Of a stretch of 64,000 bases of DNA, positions 12,001 through 17,696 are shown in pieces. Source of the stretch: G963668655 sp963668655 (GTDB lineage: Bacteria; Myxococcota_A; SURF-8). Where the stretch lies: NCBI GenBank assembly GCA_963668655.2, contig CAXXPQ010000004.1, forward strand, positions 1,090,122 to 1,154,121, in the 5' to 3' direction. The position numbers were made by a program, and so were the translations under genes. Position 1 is the stretch's first letter, and every line of letters starts with the position of its first letter. Under the pieces are notes generated by a model, which saw nothing but the letters and a program-made list of their open reading frames with translations, was not told the origin of the DNA and did not search any database.

Positions 12001-12579
12001 ATCGTCACCTATCCCGCCTCGACCTTTTCGGACCTGCTCGATGTTCAGCCCACGGGAGACTGGACGATGCAGGTGGTCAACGAAACCGACGCGAAGGCGC
12101 GGCTGAAGAACCTGGTGGTGCATACCATGGGGCGGCTTTACGGTCCCCAACCGGGCGACCGGGCGGATCGAGCGGAGAACCTCACGCCGGGCGATTTCAA
12201 CTGGACCGGTCGCGTGATCCACGGCAGCACCCTGGGATATTCCAAGAAGGAAGAATTGAGTTGCATCGGTTCCGGCGACATGCCCGATCGTTATTACGAG
12301 TTCACACTGGAAGAAGACAACACCTTGAACGCGCTTTCCGTGGTGGGAGCCTTCGATTCCGCCGTGGAAATCCGAAGCGGATCCTGTGGAGACGTCGTTT
12401 ATACCGTCAAGGGTTGCGACTACAACAGTTTCTGGGGGCCGAACGCTCGCCTTGAGAACATCTTCATGGACGCCGGAACCTATTGCATCATCGTGGATGG
12501 ACGGAAGGACGCCGGAAAAACCAATCAGGGTGAATTCTGGATGTACATCCGCTTCCAGGATCCCGTCCTGGGACCGTAA
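1..12579 (+). CDS. Giant secreted multi-domain surface protein (5' end outside window)
   Basis: The frame is open from base 1, so the true start and any signal peptide lie upstream; at least 4,190 residues are visible. Modules in order: a few Ig-like repeats (to about 960), five or six carboxypeptidase-regulatory-like beta domains (about 970-2550, each with a D-T-P/NPF...L-D-G-Q pattern), a long run of roughly twenty Ig-like repeats (2560-8390) each ending in a D-x-A/V-G-N then I-x-L-D-T signature, an IPT/TIG-like domain (8400-8800), a lectin-like region (9200-9560), FG-GAP/VCBS repeats rich in DFNGDGxxDLV-type calcium loops (9700-11720), a P-domain-like segment (11740-12140) and a C-terminal domain resembling pre-peptidase C-terminal folds. 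No catalytic motif is evident. Inferred role: extracellular adhesin or structural surface protein, probably calcium-stabilised. A perfect terminator follows. Confidence 0.9.
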   Translation, partial: SYELIAGLDGFSSSLSPVTVEDDEMILNSIRLVSSMGAVRIADGAEFSSDREVSVLLRASGPIKSWTLSEDADFADGTTISGEIPDTTETLFVEETFTLSEGDGEKIVFGRYETFAGAESDIASDGIVLDTTPPANTAVIIAGNATYATDAVVELTFQAGDLLSGVKGMRVSTDGLLDEETVVDFALNQTVTLPIPDTGDGVELSVRASFIDGAGNESDPVKDTILFDNTPPAVGTQAVRINGGDAATPEAAVTLEFDITGASHMMLSNDSGLGGASWMPFASTFAGWRLAEPEMDGNKTVYARFRDEAGNETDTLEDSIAIDSTGILAGTLALVPADTPNPFQNVEFALDGQKVGDGFGSVSLDLEDGSFELGDIPYGTYGGLRVTKADFAAAQTGALVVKPGETRPVGELTLSSLYGRTTGRLAVIPSNTPDAFDGVAFTLDGQAVGAENVTVEENGAFVLSRLAVGVYATLKASKNGFSAGTNGMIQITAGAPADAGTLTLSSLTSSVTGSLAVVPASTPEPFANVSFRLNGQAVPAERVTIEENGDFSIADVPVGIYSGLTALKPDFHSARSEALSVEAAGPAVAGELTLIDTVGAISGTVAVVPADTPDALLGLSFSLDGELVENANLDTETGAFLIENLPTGAYGSLIVSKANFSSGQALSILVNPGVTHDAGTLTLTDKFGGVTGTLVIENDADPTDVELLVGGAAAPQAVIQENGHFTIPGLAVGAYPYVAARKSGYSEGRSEYFAVEPGRNADIGIIRLDRARGAIEGWAKLVGRSDHAGILVRLSGTSHTGVTDATGYFYMGDIVVGTYELVASKDGFVQRTLGGAGVEEDQVTTLNAVDNPLLLSPQEGDFRIEGGAAYTNQTVVTLELEYEEAAAVRVSEDDDFFNDPGILDPPFVDLSTLVDEGVVTLDGDVILYTYEFAEDPGEATIVDGQKTIYVQFQDVYGQSSETFSGSIILDRLPPELIEPPLTINGGDAYTNNPSGLVSLGFSVYDENGVEFVYLSRDDATYQPRSYVPAVSYPLSAPETDGQKHVYVYFVDVAGNRTETVHETIVLDTEDPEFVSFAIEAETTDGSTKYTTSPSVTLRIEAVGASQMMVSNYPSFVGSSWEPYATSRVWSLPVQETEHLVTIKFRDEAGNLLGADASINDSIVLDTTAPPAPEFLLAGSGVFQQYSRRRDIQLEFQNAPAGVKAQVADDLSFPSPAFDLPVGGVVDHDLDDYDGLQLVVSRYLDVAGNASAPVQKPITLDRVAPYGEQIAVSEGSVVNDPTVTLLLSAIGATEMAVHESADCAGSDWEPYRTAKSVTAVGGDGVKTFSVKFRDSARNESGCAAVSFSLDETDPQVSLRINEGDAYSQSRGVTLSVDASDSDAGTWGGIEAMRVTNSAPFTDESWEPLQNSKSWMLSLGSGEKSVWVQVRDRSGRIAQAQDDIILDTEAPSVSVSITDDDGYTQSRTVSLTITASDDIAEAAELAYYISNSPTFPAAQGQPFAYVDGGVTRDWDLSEGDGLKNVYVRMVDLAGNITEAWDSTILDVSGPAGSNAYVQEGEYLNDPACTLVAYSSGADEMRIEGDVTDTSSTFRWIALAGSTPLVLNDVDQGACRDTGDCTVRVTFRDNAGHTDGPVTIALVLDTDLPTGTLTINDGDTHTDSPAVTLSLDVADATTEVASMRINNVNDFAGRNWEVFVSSRAWVLPSNNDSHAVYAQIRDAAGNVRLLTDGIILDDQPPALTAFSIENDAAYTATRDVSIFVNAGDAGSAVTDLTVKLSNDPSFNGAVSYVMTGAGLTVDPWTLSEGDGTKNVYLRIEDEAGNRVEATESIFLDTETPTVSLQILGDDPRAQNTATLNLSASADTQYMWIQTTDSIDCSGEIDTPYQSQITGWPLGDSSGTITVSACFKDRAGNVSQASDSVLLDLDNPGGTLSINEGGTLTGERVVTLTISNPTDATTRIESMRVTNSTFAGEPFEPFASTRTWILSALNGTRTVTVELMDSVGNTTSIQDDIVLDTNAPVGLSIRIDLGASYTQDAEVSLEVNGSDALTEKANLRYYLSNSPSFTDAVAQNFNPGAGPTTTAWTLEEGNGMKTVYLVVADEANNTAHASDSIFLDAEDPYATLTIDADSPTNDRTVDLLFSAASDVEQFAVANGGSIDCETATYQEYDPDSPVLSNHDLGAVSGKITVWGCFKDASGRTVAVSDSIRLDLDAPNDATVSILGNDPANTPTVNLHLTAPDDVTMMAVGDETLNCDTATYEAFNPYPTRTFASVTGLKRVRVCFRDQAGNHAWASDTVYLDVTPPAGGVSINETGPVNDPNVHLKLTPELPVDGNTVSHIRVVNRAEPVCDIGTAGWVAYENDSPAWTLDIPAGGDGQSYVSVCFRDQAGNTSSATAAIRIDTLPPSGTVALDREYYNGPGDPVPATLSLTRSSSEAAWRSVVVNTTGVAPDCADAALSWEAYADTKAVVLDADALAETGIVNSVFLCLKDTAGNVSSAPATDSAVVDTNAPEGSVNILGDDPTNESTVIVRLHDASSDTIQVAVTNEIIDCALAEYQTYTEGMMFTWTLAVVQGSRTVAVCFKDRAGNTFETGDSVVLDTEAPYPGILTVGGGQDLIATTTVDVDISGGNANLDVILVGDIIVGDQGTYAYADFPLSDITLTHANGLNSVTAYFQDEAGNRSVGFSDVVQVDTRRPELGDIKINGATWEIGDAPIPVDDAALVVEIFPADADAAYFEISEDLIDLLSCDPGADGCAAIAPSRVFSVSSTLGVKILHFRFFDKAGNASLDAGQFQVELVSPQVVRPVPEMERISPRSIIALQSDEYRVMAIGTKFATDSVLRIGDFELSAACTGIQGGPAGVTCTDANLEGTTCDGDPNCRNCCQVTINTSSPAWALVQNAGSYLVRVVTPEPVTGTGVSLDTDFLYVVAPPPEILDFTRLDNPSPTCTEGVVDGCDIPERHKRYQMGLDNPPSEFTMVIWGRKLMGNVDVRIENVFGRVTYVGPDPDAPTWDPNRQIAVAEISGLHLPPSEPPFAITLINPTPGGGEDSMPFGSNYLAREAGSNVSSIIRENDLVTYEIDQFAEWFDNPANSINSPLLLELSSVFWLGSGDRSLSFGAWDHHGDMLYQLRPGQFGSGTPLGMEAWTIGIQSRPGRFQYDFDPGFRTRPTAVFGHSDTVTVGNSPSRVAVGYLGHELTDGNPQIVTSNEDSYTITVAWSSDAGFFGWDVGNTDTYNVLTRPMESVLVDVNRDGHLDIATCHRWTSSEGALTILMNKGDGTFENQVIYEAGNDAENIAAGDLNNDSFPDIVLADRSGNWIYTLLNKGDGTFLDAERAIASTSPMGVELADFDLDGNLDIVASSNSLDMIRIIPGYGDGTFSTATAYQISVINEPHELAVDDFNADGIPDIVVVGDYYNQGDNDNNADVLIGKGDFAFETPVTYDLPERSTSHSPNDVDTGDLNNDGYPDIVIGYSSYQYITILWNNGDGSFTMQEHDTGHGVNGVCLADLTNEGHLDLVTTSSNYGEFYVHDNLGEGTYYEPLTTLDSSEIYHPTDPQLADLNRDGEADLIAVHENKNYVEVFLGSGGGAFGAGATYVTHTGSAYSSLAYPNHVVVSDFDGDGEADVAASNSSSYYLNPNDVAVLFGNGTGALTGLTRYGTGAKPMDLVAADFNDDGAPDIATANNTTDTLSVLLNNGDGTFAAKVDYSFSSNPQYEHEPTSIHAGDFNGDGVLDLVVGHWMYHVSVLLGEKDGNGAPTGTFGASQYIPTTTNGAGGLRVADLNLDGADDIVSGTHNGPAKVQILLNDRNGDFTSNAVDSSQYGEDLALTDFDGDGFPDILVTDENNGYANILMGLGDGDFRDYVRYKTGNAPRGLTAADITGDGVVDMIVANSTDNTFSIFTPPVNTTAIRQDLRYSEVDELLATNLDVASGNTKEFSVHQATQDIQNMTVELYLTFESQPLSGDVKTRLTAPNGDFVELGTHDVSEVTGWPTDDPTAWRLIVTYPASTFSDLLDVQPTGDWTMQVVNETDAKARLKNLVVHTMGRLYGPQPGDRADRAENLTPGDFNWTGRVIHGSTLGYSKKEELSCIGSGDMPDRYYEFTLEEDNTLNALSVVGAFDSAVEIRSGSCGDVVYTVKGCDYNSFWGPNARLENIFMDAGTYCIIVDGRKDAGKTNQGEFWMYIRFQDPVLGP

Positions 12580-12600
12580 TTCACGGCAATTTCAAACCCA

Positions 12601-12637
12601 AACCCCCGGAGGCCGCGGCTTCCGGGGGTTTCTTTTT
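12601..12637 (+). terminator. Rho-independent terminator of the giant gene
   Basis: A perfect 10-bp stem (12601-12610 with 12621-12630) with a 10-nt loop is followed by TCTTTTT. It lies 21 bases after the stop codon of the giant gene. The opposite-strand gene also ends nearby, but the T tract favours plus-strand use. Confidence 0.9.
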
Positions 12638-12660
12638 ATCGTCCACGAAAAGAGGAAATT

Positions 12661-13638
12661 CTACTTTTCCTGAATCATTTCCAGGGCTTCTTCCACCGTG
12701 TCGCGCACGTCCTCATCCGGATCGGCCAGACAGTCGTTCAGCGCCTTCACGGTGTTCTTGTCGCCCAGAAGTCCCAGGCCATAGGCCGCGTCTCCGCGAA
12801 TCTGCGGATTGTCGTTCTTCAACAGGCGGCAGAGCGGCCCGGCAAGGGAGAGCGTCACCTCCGGATAGCCGTCTCCCATTTCCTCGATCACCCGCAGGAC
12901 GCCCATGCGCAAGCTGACTTCCGGTTCGGCCAGGATGGCGGCCAAGGCCGCGGCGGATTCCGGGCGACGCAACACCATGGCCATGGTTTCCTCCACCGAT
13001 CCGGCGTTGATCTGGCTTTTCAGCGTCGTCGCCCAGCTTTCCTCGGAAGGCGAAAGCACGCCCAGCAGGTTATCCAGCGACATCTGCCCCACCCAGCGCA
13101 CCGCGCCGTCGATCACCACCGCCGGAGTGGACCGCACGCCCAGTTTCTCGGCCTCTTCCATGGACCATACGGCGTCGTGAATCCAGCTTTGAACCAGATC
13201 GGAGGCCATGGCCACCTGGTTGCACAGCTCCACGCTGCGGGGGCAGAAAGGGCATTCCGGCATGACATACACGTCCAGCCGACACGGAATTCCCATCTGC
13301 TTGATGGGCAGCAGCCTGTTGCGATCGATATCCAGGGGTTGGCCCGAAATGAACTGCAAGGTTTTCAGAAACGGCTCCAGTTCGCCGCCCTCGGGAATAC
13401 TGGAATAATGGATCCCCCTCCCCGTCTGGCCCAGAATCTCCATGTTGGAACGCCCGTTTTCCATCCATTGCATTTCCCGGGTGATCCGATCTGAACACGC
13501 GGCGATTTCCCCGGCGAATTCCCAAAGGCGCCGGGCTTCCGTCTTTTCCTTTTCCGAACCGTAGACATGGAGCATCACGGAGTTTTCCAGACGCTCCAGC
13601 ATGGTTTCGGCCTGCTTTCGTTGACTGTGATCCAACAT
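12661..13638 (-). CDS. Thioredoxin-fold protein with C-terminal HEAT repeats
   Basis: A 325-residue protein, probably cytosolic. The N-terminal 200 residues look like the tandem thioredoxin-fold unit of PDO/AhpF-type disulfide oxidoreductases: a first half without cysteines in the active position, and a second half with C129-P-F-C132 after a beta strand (LDVYVMPE) and a cis-Pro-type STPAVVID loop. Residues 215-325 are HEAT-like helical repeats (RGDAAYGLGLLGD, DEDVRDTVEEAL). The start was set at the ATG at 13638 because AAGGA lies 9 bases upstream; longer in-frame starts lack a ribosome-binding site. Expected role: thiol-disulfide exchange with a client held by the HEAT domain, but the partner is unknown. 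It is a single-gene unit with its own promoter. Confidence 0.8.
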   Translation of the reverse strand: MLDHSQRKQAETMLERLENSVMLHVYGSEKEKTEARRLWEFAGEIAACSDRITREMQWMENGRSNMEILGQTGRGIHYSSIPEGGELEPFLKTLQFISGQPLDIDRNRLLPIKQMGIPCRLDVYVMPECPFCPRSVELCNQVAMASDLVQSWIHDAVWSMEEAEKLGVRSTPAVVIDGAVRWVGQMSLDNLLGVLSPSEESWATTLKSQINAGSVEETMAMVLRRPESAAALAAILAEPEVSLRMGVLRVIEEMGDGYPEVTLSLAGPLCRLLKNDNPQIRGDAAYGLGLLGDKNTVKALNDCLADPDEDVRDTVEEALEMIQEK

Positions 13639-13792
13639 GGACGCCAATCCTTCGTTCGATCCTTGGAAAGATATTGCGGGAAAACCGACGGGCGACGCAT
13701 TGCATGCATGCCGGATCGGCGGCAACCGGTTTCAGCGAAAACCCAACGGAGGTCTTCCCGTGGCCCTGGAATTCCGCTGAAAATGTTGCCGC

Positions 13793-13821
13793 AATATAGC
13801 AAGCGAAAGGAGCGAATACAA
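13793..13821 (-). promoter_or_regulatory. Candidate sigma70 promoter of the thioredoxin/HEAT gene
   Basis: On the minus strand TTGTAT (13816-13821), 17-bp spacer, TATATT (13793-13798). It lies about 155 bases upstream of the chosen start. Confidence 0.55.
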
Positions 13822-13856
13822 CCATTTTTCATCGGAAAAATGAAGCCGGAACCGCC

Positions 13857-14894
13857 CTACGGCGCGTCTTCCGGCACCGGTGCGAGCCGGGATTCCAGGT
13901 TCCGGAAAAATTCCGGAGGCGTGGAGATCAGGACCAGATTCACGCCCTCTTCCCCGCTGCGGCGGCTGGCCACGGCGAAACGTCCGTCGGCGGACAGGCG
14001 GACATCCCGGATTTCCGCCAGCAATTCCACCGGATATTCCAGTTTGCGGTCCAGGCTGGTGTAGACCAGGCGGCTGTCCTCGTGGGGATAGGCCACGAAA
14101 AAACGACCGGAAGACGCCAGGGCCACGCCTTCGGGATGATCGGTGAAAAGCGCCAGACGACTGTCGCCGTCCGATACCCGGATGCGTTCGATGCGGATCT
14201 GGGCGCTGTTGCGGTCGATCATCTGATAGGTGACGAGCAGATTTTCCGCATCCGCCCAGGAGAAATCCACCACTAGGGCGCTGTTGGAAAGATCGGGGGA
14301 CACCCGCCGGGCCTTGCCGCCTTCCACGGGCAGGACGTAGACGCCGTGCCGGGCGATGGCGACGATGCCGGACTCGGGTGCGTCGTCGGGCGGGCGCTCG
14401 GCCACCGCCAGGACGGCCAGCCGGCGGCCGTCCGGAGAGGCCACGGGCTTGGTGGGTCGGGTGGCCAGCCCTTCCACCGGAATGGGAAGCGGTTCGCCGC
14501 TCCCGTTTTTCAAACGGACCAAGCGGCCTTCCACGTCCAGCGCCACGATATCCGCTCCGGCGTAGGACGGATAGCTTCCGCCCCGCAGCGTCCGGATCTC
14601 TTCCGTCTCCGGATAGTTTTCATCCTCGAAATCCACCTGGACGATGCGACGGTTCCAGCCTCCGGGCGTATGGCCGTCCTTTTCGTCCTTCACCAGACGA
14701 ACGGCCAGCAGTCGCGCTTCGGTGGGATGAAAGCGGGCCTGTTCCTCGATCCAGGGACCGGAAGAAAGACGGACGGCCCGGCCGATGCGCTCCGCCGGAT
14801 CCCGACCGCAACCCCGGACACAGCCGACCGCAAGAAAAACCAGGCACCCCGCCAACAGATACCTGGAAACGAGGAAGAATCGCAAGAGACGCAT
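13857..14894 (-). CDS. Lipoprotein with TolB/WD40-like beta-propeller repeats
   Basis: A 345-residue exported protein. The N-terminus has a basic start, a hydrophobic core and a Cys at the end (FLAVGC, residue 25), consistent with a lipobox. The body holds repeated short beta segments such as ASPDGRRLAVLAV and RLSADGRFAVASR, the pattern of TolB-type six-bladed propellers. It begins 9 bases after the hflC stop on the same strand, so it is very likely the last gene of the hflK-hflC operon. Inferred role: periplasmic or outer-membrane protein working with the HflKC membrane complex, or just co-transcribed. The exact family is not recognised. Confidence 0.7.
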   Translation of the reverse strand: MRLLRFFLVSRYLLAGCLVFLAVGCVRGCGRDPAERIGRAVRLSSGPWIEEQARFHPTEARLLAVRLVKDEKDGHTPGGWNRRIVQVDFEDENYPETEEIRTLRGGSYPSYAGADIVALDVEGRLVRLKNGSGEPLPIPVEGLATRPTKPVASPDGRRLAVLAVAERPPDDAPESGIVAIARHGVYVLPVEGGKARRVSPDLSNSALVVDFSWADAENLLVTYQMIDRNSAQIRIERIRVSDGDSRLALFTDHPEGVALASSGRFFVAYPHEDSRLVYTSLDRKLEYPVELLAEIRDVRLSADGRFAVASRRSGEEGVNLVLISTPPEFFRNLESRLAPVPEDAP

Positions 14895-14903
14895 GGCCGC
14901 CGA

Positions 14904-15842
14904 TTATTTGAAATCTTTCATGTATTTGTAAAGTTCGCTGTCCGTGGACATGACCAGGGAACTGTTCGGACTCACCGTTTCCCGGTAGACGTTCAGGGAA
15001 CGCGAAAAGCTGTAGAACTCCGGATCCCTGCCGTAAGCGTCGGCATAGATCTGGGTGGACTGGCCGTCGGCCTCGCCCATGATTTCCTGAGCTTTCCGAT
15101 AGGCTTCCGAGGTGATCTGTTTCAGGAGTTTCCCCCGTTCACCCTCGATTTTACTGGCTTCTCCCATCCCTTCGGAGCGGTATTTTTCCGCGATCTGCCT
15201 GCGTTCGGCGATCATGCGGCCATAGACGGACGTACGAACCTCCTCGACGTAATTGATGCGCTTGATCTTCACGTCCACCACCTGAATACCGAATTCCAGC
15301 AGTTTCTTTTGAGCCTGCTCCAAAATGCCCTGGGTGATACGCTCGCGCCCCACGGTCACTTCACCCAGGTGCCCTTTCTTTTTGGCGTCTTCCTCGTCCA
15401 TGCCTTCCTCGAAGGTGTCCAGTTTGCGGTTGGTGACCCGCACGGTCTCGATGAGCGGATGGCTGGTGATGAAATTTCGCACGGCGGAATCGATGATGTC
15501 GTCCAGACGGGCCTGGGCGCTACGTTCGTTGCCCACGGTTTCGAAAAAGAGCAAAGGATTCACGATCTTCCAACGGGCGAAGGTATCCACCCAGAGATAC
15601 GTTTTATCTCTGGTGGGAATCTGCCCCGGATCCCCATCCCACTCCAACAGGTTTTTGGGGAAATAGTTGGCCTGCTGCACGAAGGGAACCTTGAAATACA
15701 GCCCCGGCTCCCGGATGGGTTCCCCGATGGCCTTGCCGAACTGGGTCAGCACCACCTGCTCGCGCTCGTCCACGATAAATGCGGCCGAAAGCGTCACCAC
15801 GACGAAAAGCCCCAGAATCAAAAGGGAAGCGTATCCTTTCAT
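14904..15842 (-). CDS. hflC: HflC, SPFH/prohibitin-family membrane protease modulator
   Basis: A 312-residue protein with one N-terminal membrane anchor (GYASLLILGLFVVVTLS) followed by an SPFH (band 7) domain opening with DEREQVVLTQFGKAIG, then the coiled-coil region rich in Arg/Glu/Ala (RMIAERRQIAEKYRSEG, ADAYGRDPEFYSF) that is diagnostic of HflC. In known bacteria HflC and HflK form a large periplasm-facing cage around the FtsH protease and modulate its activity. The start ATG overlaps the hflK stop as ATGA (15839-15842), so the two are translationally coupled. Length matches the family. Confidence 0.95.
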   Translation of the reverse strand: MKGYASLLILGLFVVVTLSAAFIVDEREQVVLTQFGKAIGEPIREPGLYFKVPFVQQANYFPKNLLEWDGDPGQIPTRDKTYLWVDTFARWKIVNPLLFFETVGNERSAQARLDDIIDSAVRNFITSHPLIETVRVTNRKLDTFEEGMDEEDAKKKGHLGEVTVGRERITQGILEQAQKKLLEFGIQVVDVKIKRINYVEEVRTSVYGRMIAERRQIAEKYRSEGMGEASKIEGERGKLLKQITSEAYRKAQEIMGEADGQSTQIYADAYGRDPEFYSFSRSLNVYRETVSPNSSLVMSTDSELYKYMKDFK

Positions 15843-16891
15843 TTCGCGCCTCCTTTCCGCGAGGAACCGAGGTTGAGGAGGGGCAGCAAGTTCTTCTGAT
15901 CCTCGTCCACGACGGTGATCTCCTTCATTTTCGGCAACACGTCCTTCATCGCCTCCAGATACAGCCTGCGCCGGGTGACCTCCCGGGCCTTGCGATATTC
16001 CTCGTACATGGCCAGGAAGCGGTTGGCGTCGCCCTTGGCCCGGTTGACGCGATCCATGGCGTAGCCTTCCGCGTCCCGCAGCATCTTGTCCGCCTGACCG
16101 CGCGCGGCCGGAATAACCTTGTTGAAGGCTTCCCGCGCCTGGTAGATCATCTTTTCCTTTTCCTGCACGGCCTGGTTGACTTCGTTGAAGGAAGCCTGCA
16201 CCGGTTCCGGCACATTGGTCTTTTTCATCTCGATGGTGACGATGGAAAGGCCGGTGTCCGACTGATCCAGTTCCTTCTGCAACAGTTCGGTGGCCTGGTC
16301 CGCGATCTCCTCCCGCTTGGTGATGACCTCGTTGATGGAGCGGTCGCCCACCACCAGCCGCATGGACGCCTCGGCCAGATCCCGCAGAGTCGTTTGCACG
16401 TCCCGTACGGCAAACAGAAATTTGCGTTCGTCGGTGATGCGGTACTGCACGATCCAGGGCACCACCGCCACGTTCAGATCGCCGGTGAGCATGAGCGACT
16501 CGCCCAGATAGGCCTTTCCGGGGGCGTATTGCGTGCGGCGTCCGGCCACCAGCGTGCGCAGCCCGAATTCTTCTTTGTAAACATACTTCACGCGCACCTT
16601 GGTGACTTTCTCGATGCCGTTGGGCAGTTTGAAACTGAGTCCCGGCGTGGCGGTACGATCGTATTTTCCGAAGCGCTGCACCACGCCCACCTCGTCCACC
16701 CCCACGGTGAAGAAGCAGGAAAACAGCCCCCCCGCCACAACGATGGCCAGGAGAATCCATACCGTCCCGCCAAAATTATTGAATGATTTCCGAAGTTTGT
16801 TGAAAATTTCCTCAATGTCGGGCGGGTGCGGGCCGGATCCGGATCCCTGTCCGTTACCGTTTCCGTTTCCGTCGTTCATGGAAAAGGGCAT
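15839..16891 (-). CDS. hflK: HflK, SPFH-family partner of HflC
   Basis: A 350-residue protein. The N-terminus is Gly/Asn/Pro-rich as in other HflK proteins, followed by one membrane helix (WILLAIVVAGGLFSCFF), the SPFH domain starting VGVDEVGVVQRFGKY, and the helical region ANRFLAMYEEYRKAREVTRRRLYLEAM. The start at 16891 was chosen because GGGGAG lies 7 bases upstream; the next ATG (16879) has no ribosome-binding site, and a longer in-frame reading lacks support. It is the first gene of a three-gene operon with hflC and a lipoprotein. A promoter sits about 120-150 bases upstream. Confidence 0.95.
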   Translation of the reverse strand: MPFSMNDGNGNGNGQGSGSGPHPPDIEEIFNKLRKSFNNFGGTVWILLAIVVAGGLFSCFFTVGVDEVGVVQRFGKYDRTATPGLSFKLPNGIEKVTKVRVKYVYKEEFGLRTLVAGRRTQYAPGKAYLGESLMLTGDLNVAVVPWIVQYRITDERKFLFAVRDVQTTLRDLAEASMRLVVGDRSINEVITKREEIADQATELLQKELDQSDTGLSIVTIEMKKTNVPEPVQASFNEVNQAVQEKEKMIYQAREAFNKVIPAARGQADKMLRDAEGYAMDRVNRAKGDANRFLAMYEEYRKAREVTRRRLYLEAMKDVLPKMKEITVVDEDQKNLLPLLNLGSSRKGGAK

Positions 16892-17011
16892 ATCGTTCTC
16901 CCCAACGAACGATCGGGACCGTCGCTCGCAGCATCGTAGAAGGTGTTGATTCTGAAGGAGAATCCGATCTCTCGTCCCGAAAACCATCGGATTCCACCCG
17001 GATTTGGCGTC

Positions 17012-17040
17012 AGTCTAACACCCTCTTTCATATTTCTCAA
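17012..17040 (-). promoter_or_regulatory. Candidate sigma70 promoter of the hflKC operon
   Basis: Minus strand: TTGAGA (17035-17040), 17-bp spacer, TAGACT (17012-17017). It predicts an hflK leader of roughly 110-115 nt. Confidence 0.6.
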
Positions 17041-17105
17041 TGCTTTTGGGCCGCTTCCTTCGAAACGGGGCGGAGATTCGAAAAAGGCGCCGGGTGCCCC
17101 GGACA

Positions 17106-17252
17106 TGGGTGCCATAGTCTCACCGTCGAAGACGGGGAGGCTGTGCGTCTTTGCTACGCGTACCAATGCCACAATTTACACTCAGTTGGAAACCGAACCC
17201 ATTGTACACAGCCTCCCGCCATCCTTCGGATGTCGTGAGACTATGGCACCCA
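17106..17252. repeat. Multi-branched inverted repeat (possible structured RNA or small mobile element)
   Basis: Outer arms of 18 bp pair perfectly (17106-17123 with 17235-17252). Inside, 11 bp pair perfectly (17135-17145 with 17207-17217). The strand segments between the two stems each form their own mini-hairpin: CGTC-GAA-GACG on the left and CATCC-TTC-GGATG on the right, giving a cruciform-like four-way layout around a 61-nt apical region. No terminal target duplication is obvious and no T tract follows. It is not a tRNA. Its nature (ncRNA, MITE-like unit or DNA structure) is unknown. Confidence 0.75.
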
Positions 17253-17696
17253 CACGTTGTCAATCGAGTCCAGGCCACCCGGCCATAGACGTATTCAAAT
17301 CATACTCCATTTGATGCGTATAGGACAAGGTCGGGGGGATTTTTACACTTCCGTTTTTCGGACCGTTTTCGCGTTCCGTCCGGGCGAACGCTTTTTTGCG
17401 CGTAACCTGTTGATATAATGAAGGATTCACGTCTTTTCCCGTTCACCCGGACCAAGCACAAAATCCGACCGTTTCCACCGTTGCCCGCCATCGGACCTCC
17501 ACGGGGCGTACGTATCGATTTCCGTTGTTATATCAAGCAATTACAATGAATATCCGGAATTTCCGTCCGAAGGGCTGTGTCCTTCGTCACAGGCACTATG
17601 ACCCGGCCGGGGTTTTGGCCTCCGTACCACGTTCGAGACTCATCCGGCTTTTTATTGCGCCGAACGCCGAGCTATGAAAACCTGCCGGAAAAAAAC

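Larger units (their letters stand above)
16892..17696. other. 805-bp gap between hflK and a lipoprotein operon
   Basis: No convincing gene. It holds the hflK promoter (17012-17040), a large multi-branched inverted repeat (17106-17252), and a smaller hairpin around 17288-17320 (arms ACGTATTCAAAT and ATTTGATGCGT). The right part is AT-richer. A 63-codon open frame on minus (17300-17491) has no ribosome-binding site or recognisable sequence and was not called. Confidence 0.7.

Noticed and set aside
17106..17252. tRNA or tmRNA cloverleaf
   Set aside because: No anticodon or T-loop consensus and no CCA end; stem lengths do not fit.
17300..17491. Small gene on minus in the 805-bp gap
   Set aside because: 63 codons with no ribosome-binding site, no signal peptide and no known motif.
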